DNA of 8,036 nt from the NCBI GenBank assembly GCA_003152975.1, contig PMBP01000405.1, positions 1 through 8,036 of the forward strand, written 5' to 3'. The first letter of the stretch is position 1, and every line of letters begins with the position of its first letter. The DNA comes from Phycisphaerales bacterium (GTDB lineage Bacteria > Planctomycetota > Phycisphaerae > Sedimentisphaerales > Anaerohalosphaeraceae). The translations under genes and the position numbers were made by a program. A model generated the notes under the pieces. That model was not told the origin of the DNA, searched no databases, and saw only the letters and a program-made list of their open reading frames with translations. Shown here in pieces: positions 5,063 through 8,036 of this stretch.

Positions 5063-6771
5063 CACCCCCAATCGTTAAACCCCGAAACGCATCTCCGATA
5101 GCGGCTCTGGCCGGGCTGGGATTGTGCGCGGGGCTGCTGACCGTGATCCAGTCGCCGATCGGGTGGGGATGGCTGGCGTGGGTGGCCTGGGTTCCATTCG
5201 TGTGGCTTTGCGATAGCGGGCAACCGACGCGGCGACTGGCGTGGCTGTCGTTCTTTGTGTCGGCGGCGTACTGGCTGGGGAATCTGTACTGGATCGGGTA
5301 TGTCACGGTCCCGGGGTATGTGATGTTTTGCCTGTACATGGCCTTGTACTGGCCGATTCTGGTGTGGGGTTTCCGGTATCTGCACCGGCGGCGGGGGCTG
5401 CCGTATTTTGCGTGCGTACCGCTGCTGGTATTGGGCGCGGAGGCCTGGCAGGGGATTCTGGTTACGGGCTTCGACTGGCGGCTGCTGGCCCACAGCCAGT
5501 ACGGAAACTGGCCGCTGATGCAGATCGCCGACATTTTCGGGGTGACGGGGATTTCATTTTTGATCGCGCTGGCCAACGGACTGGTCGCGGATTTGTTGAC
5601 CGAGGCCAGACACCGCGGGATTCGCAAAGCCATTCGATTCGGCAACGGCATCAAGACGGTCGTGACGGCCGGGCTGATCATCGCGACGATTGTCTATGGG
5701 CAACGCCGAATTAATGAGACGCCGGGGTGCCTTCGGCCGGGGCCGATGATTGCGGCGGTGCAGCCCAATATTCCGTCGAACATCAAGGAGCTGGCCGACA
5801 GCGCCGAGCCGATCCTCAATGACCTGATCGAACAAACCACCAAGGTCTTTGCGGCCGGGGCGGCGCTGGTGGTCTGGCCGGAGACGATGGTGCTGGCGAC
5901 GCTGAACGCCGGCTTTGTTGCGTACTGCAAAGAGGATTCCAATCCGGTCGTTTTCGACAAGCGGATCAGCGAGTTGGTCAAGGGCAAGGGGAACCTGGTC
6001 GTCGGGGCGCACTCGGCGGATCTGGTCTTCGACGAGCGGAACAGCCCGGTGATCCTGCACAAGTACAACTCGGCCTTTCTGTACCGGACCAACGGGATGC
6101 AGGAGCCGCAGCGGTACGACAAGATCCATCTGGTTCCGTTCGGCGAGTACATCCCCTTTCGCGATCTGCTTCCGAAACTCAACAAGCTGATTCTCAAGCT
6201 GAGCCCGTACGATTTCGATTACCAGTTGACTCACGGCACGCAGCACACGGTGTTCGAGATCGAGGTCGATAAGCAGCGGTACCGCTTCGGCGTGCTGATC
6301 TGCTACGAGGACACCGACGCCCAGGTCGCGCGGCAAAACACGCTCGATCCGTCGGGGCAAAAGAAGGCCGACTGGCTGGTTAATGTCAGCAATGACGGCT
6401 GGTATGTCCGCTATCAGAACGGTACGGTCATCCCCAGCCCGGAGCTGCCGCAGCGAACGATCCTGACGGCGTTTCGGGCGATCGAGAACCGGGTGTGGAT
6501 TTTACGGAGCGTTAATACCGGGATCAGTTGCCTGATCGATTCGACGGGAAAGATTCGGGACGGTTTCAAGTCCGGCACTTTGCCCAAAAAGGCGATGGAC
6601 CGCCAGGCCGTGACGGGATGGTTCGCGGACCGGGTGCAGATCGATCCGCGAGTAACCTTTTTCAGCCGGCACGGGCCGTGGCCCAAGCATTTGTTTGCGG
6701 CGGTGTTTGTGCTGATCATCGCGGTGGGGATCGGACAATCCATAGCGGATCGAACGAAGAAAGGAATCTGA
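5059..6771 (+). CDS. lnt: Apolipoprotein N-acyltransferase
   Basis: Inner-membrane enzyme that transfers an acyl chain from phospholipid to the N-terminal Cys of diacylated apolipoproteins, the last step of lipoprotein maturation. The product has 570 aa, somewhat longer than E. coli Lnt (512). About seven hydrophobic segments come first (near 14-30, 36-51, 58-80, 82-105, 116-132, 160-180, 199-214). A periplasmic nitrilase-fold domain follows (about 228-530), then a final membrane segment (545-560). The triad is Glu275 (VVWPET), Lys355 (YDKIHLVPFGEY) and Cys415 (GVLICYED), and Glu363 in PFGEY is also present. NVSNDGW at 442-448 matches the family. The start is the ATG in an ATGA overlap with the methyltransferase stop, implying translational coupling. 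The open frame continues upstream across the methyltransferase gene, but that part reads as an Arg/Pro/Gly-rich shadow. The next gene encodes a likely lipoprotein substrate. Confidence 0.95.
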   Translation: MTPPIVKPRNASPIAALAGLGLCAGLLTVIQSPIGWGWLAWVAWVPFVWLCDSGQPTRRLAWLSFFVSAAYWLGNLYWIGYVTVPGYVMFCLYMALYWPILVWGFRYLHRRRGLPYFACVPLLVLGAEAWQGILVTGFDWRLLAHSQYGNWPLMQIADIFGVTGISFLIALANGLVADLLTEARHRGIRKAIRFGNGIKTVVTAGLIIATIVYGQRRINETPGCLRPGPMIAAVQPNIPSNIKELADSAEPILNDLIEQTTKVFAAGAALVVWPETMVLATLNAGFVAYCKEDSNPVVFDKRISELVKGKGNLVVGAHSADLVFDERNSPVILHKYNSAFLYRTNGMQEPQRYDKIHLVPFGEYIPFRDLLPKLNKLILKLSPYDFDYQLTHGTQHTVFEIEVDKQRYRFGVLICYEDTDAQVARQNTLDPSGQKKADWLVNVSNDGWYVRYQNGTVIPSPELPQRTILTAFRAIENRVWILRSVNTGISCLIDSTGKIRDGFKSGTLPKKAMDRQAVTGWFADRVQIDPRVTFFSRHGPWPKHLFAAVFVLIIAVGIGQSIADRTKKGI

Positions 6772-6772
6772 C

Positions 6773-7807
6773 ATGAACCATCGACTCCTGTTGGGGATGA
6801 TAGCGTTGCTGCCGGCCTTTCTGGGCTGCCAGACCTTGCAGACGACCCCATCGAAATCTGCGGAGGCGGCTCCCGTTCAGGCCAGCATCACGCCGCAACT
6901 CAAAGAGGCCGCCGTGGAGATCATCCGCAAGGGCCTGCAGGACCAGAACGGCTACATTCGTAACGCCTGCATCGAGGTGGTGGTTACGACCCACCAGGAG
7001 GAGATGATGACCTTAGTCACCAGACTGCTGCGGGACTCGCTGGTTCCGGTGCGGTTTTCGGCGGCGCTGGCCGTGGGGGATATGCCCTACCGGCCGGGCC
7101 GGGCGGCGGTAGAGACGCTGCTGGCGGACCCCAATCCGAATATCCAACTGGCGGCGGCGTACTCGCTTGTGAAACTGGGTAATCCCCAGCACCAGGAGAT
7201 CGTCCTTCGCGGGGCCCAAAGCCCAGACCCGACGGTCCGGTCCAATGCGGCGCTGCTGATCGGCAAGCTTGGCAATCCGGCCAACCGAGGGGTGTTGCAC
7301 CAACTGCTGCAGGACCTGGAGTCGTCGGACAAGGCCCGGCTGGCGGCGGTGGAGTCGCTGGCGATGCTTAAGGACCCGACGGCCTATAAAAACCGGCTTT
7401 GGCCGCTGCTGATCAGCAAACACCCGGACGACCGGATCATCGGAATCCGGGGGATGGCCGAATTGGGGACCAGCGAGAGCCGGGACGCAATCCTGACGAT
7501 GCTGGGCGACGACATGGTCGAGGTACGGCTGTGTGCGGCCGAGCAACTGGCCCGGATCGGCGAGAAGTCCGGGCGGGACGAGGTGCTCCGATACCTGAGC
7601 CGTGCTCCGGCGGTCGGGACCGAGGTTGACATTGCGGATACTTTCGCGACACTGGCGATCGGGCGGATCGGGTCGGCGGACCTGGTGTCCTACCTGCCGA
7701 AGCGTCTGCAGAGCCCCTACCCGCTCCAGCAGATCTATGCGGCCCAGGCGGTACTGATGTTGTCGGCCGGAAAACCCGCAACGGGTTCCGGAACGGGGGC
7801 CCGGTAG
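6773..7807 (+). CDS. HEAT-repeat lipoprotein, function unknown
   Basis: A 344-aa protein with an N-terminal signal peptide LLLGMIALLPAFLGC. Cys19 is the likely lipidation site; the lipobox is FLGC, slightly off consensus because Phe replaces Leu at -3. A Ser/Ala/Pro/Thr-rich linker (about 20-40) follows. The rest is about nine HEAT or PBS-lyase-like helical repeats, seen near 57-72, 88-104, 119-136, 150-169, 184-202, 217-232, 246-264, 283-301 and 314-331. Repeat cores read like DPNPNIQLAAAYSLVKLG and SPDPTVRSNAALLIGKLG. Such superhelices bind proteins; no enzyme motif is present. The C-terminus is a short Gly/Thr/Ser-rich tail. AAAGGA (6760-6765) lies seven bases before the ATG, and the gene starts one base after lnt stops, so it is almost surely cotranscribed with lnt and depends on Lnt for maturation. 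It is predicted to be periplasmic and membrane-anchored. Confidence 0.88.
   Translation: MNHRLLLGMIALLPAFLGCQTLQTTPSKSAEAAPVQASITPQLKEAAVEIIRKGLQDQNGYIRNACIEVVVTTHQEEMMTLVTRLLRDSLVPVRFSAALAVGDMPYRPGRAAVETLLADPNPNIQLAAAYSLVKLGNPQHQEIVLRGAQSPDPTVRSNAALLIGKLGNPANRGVLHQLLQDLESSDKARLAAVESLAMLKDPTAYKNRLWPLLISKHPDDRIIGIRGMAELGTSESRDAILTMLGDDMVEVRLCAAEQLARIGEKSGRDEVLRYLSRAPAVGTEVDIADTFATLAIGRIGSADLVSYLPKRLQSPYPLQQIYAAQAVLMLSAGKPATGSGTGAR
7767..7791 (+). other. Hairpin in the 3' end of the HEAT-repeat gene
   Basis: CCGG + AACCCG (7767-7770, 7773-7778) pairs with CGGGTT + CCGG (7782-7791) around a CAA loop, giving 10 bp with a two-base AA bulge. No T tract follows. It may act as a 3' processing or stability element, or belong to the palindrome-rich stretch that follows. 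Confidence 0.4.
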
Positions 7808-7920
7808 CCGCCGGCACGGTCGCCCCGGACTTGGATAACCGGCCGTGGCAATGCTGATACGCCGGACTTTTCCGCCGGCAATCGGCCGGAAGTATCCCGG
7901 CGACAAGCCGGGACGATGCC
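7808..7920 (+). repeat. Cluster of CCGG-rich imperfect palindromes, possible REP-like element
   Basis: No gene is visible here. CCGGACTT occurs at 7825-7832 and 7862-7869. TTCCGCCG / CGG(C)CGGAA pairs across 7870-7891 with one bulged base. TCCCGGC-GACAA-GCCGGGA (7895-7913) is a perfect 7-bp hairpin. No T tract follows either hairpin. The arrangement resembles dispersed extragenic palindromes, but only one locus is visible, so copy number is unknown. Confidence 0.35.
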
Positions 7921-7957
7921 GCCAAGGAAGAATATCGCGACGGGGAATAAATTTGTC

Positions 7958-7986
7958 TTGACCTGTTTTTGGGATTCGCATAAAAT
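7958..7986 (+). promoter_or_regulatory. Near-consensus sigma70-type promoter reading out of the window
   Basis: TTGACC (7958-7963), a 17-base spacer, then TAAAAT (7981-7986): five of six matches in each box at optimal spacing. An AT-rich AATAAATTT (7946-7954) just upstream could act as an UP element. Transcription should begin near 7992-7994. The first transcribed bases can form a hairpin (7991-8007, loop ATCG). No start codon with a ribosome site is visible before the window ends, so its gene is outside. Confidence 0.75.
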
Positions 7987-8036
7987 TCCATACCGAATCG
8001 TCGGGTAGGTACTAAAATCGGCCGGATGGCCTGTTC

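Noticed and set aside
8026..8036. ATG near the window end as the start of a gene
   Set aside because: No ribosome site precedes it and only three codons are visible.

Overview
The window looks like ordinary chromosome from a Gram-negative, GC-rich bacterium. A planctomycete (Phycisphaerae-like) is my best guess. The guess rests on tandem unequal clpP genes directly behind tig, lipoproteins beside an apolipoprotein N-acyltransferase, a HEAT-repeat lipoprotein, and a DNA methyltransferase of a type I associate with that phylum. It is inference; nothing in the window is a taxonomic marker. Every gene is on the + strand, and no mobile element or CRISPR array is visible.

Layout. The window opens inside a tRNA-Gly(GCC) gene (1-56). 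A 150-base stretch follows that can fold into several consecutive hairpins and ends in a strong rho-independent terminator (206-243). Only 27 bases later tig starts (271-1833; trigger factor with a long Lys/Asp tail). It is followed by two clpP genes (1961-2617 and 2644-3267) and a small coiled-coil lipoprotein gene (3290-3910). This block is a protein folding and degradation cluster, but clpX does not follow the clpP genes as it often does elsewhere. A second group begins after a 156-base, AT-richer gap: an orphan beta-class DNA methyltransferase (4067-5062), lnt (5059-6771, ATGA overlap) and a HEAT-repeat lipoprotein (6773-7807, one base after lnt). The last 230 bases hold GC-rich palindromes and then a near-consensus sigma70-type promoter that fires out of the window.

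How the genes work together. Trigger factor receives nascent chains at the ribosome, and ClpP subunits degrade proteins handed over by an AAA+ unfoldase encoded elsewhere. The two ClpPs differ: the first has a Ser-His-Asp triad but an unusual N-terminus, while the second has a canonical N-terminus but Asn at the triad Asp position. This suggests a mixed ClpP1P2 particle. Lnt adds the third acyl chain to lipoproteins, and lipoprotein genes lie immediately downstream of it and two genes upstream.

I see no clearly new defence or mobile system. The points most worth a second look are the structured RNA and terminator between tRNA-Gly and tig, the Asn-triad ClpP, the Lys/Asp tails shared by Tig and the first ClpP, a 27-base exact repeat between the two clpP genes, and a likely leaderless methyltransferase mRNA.
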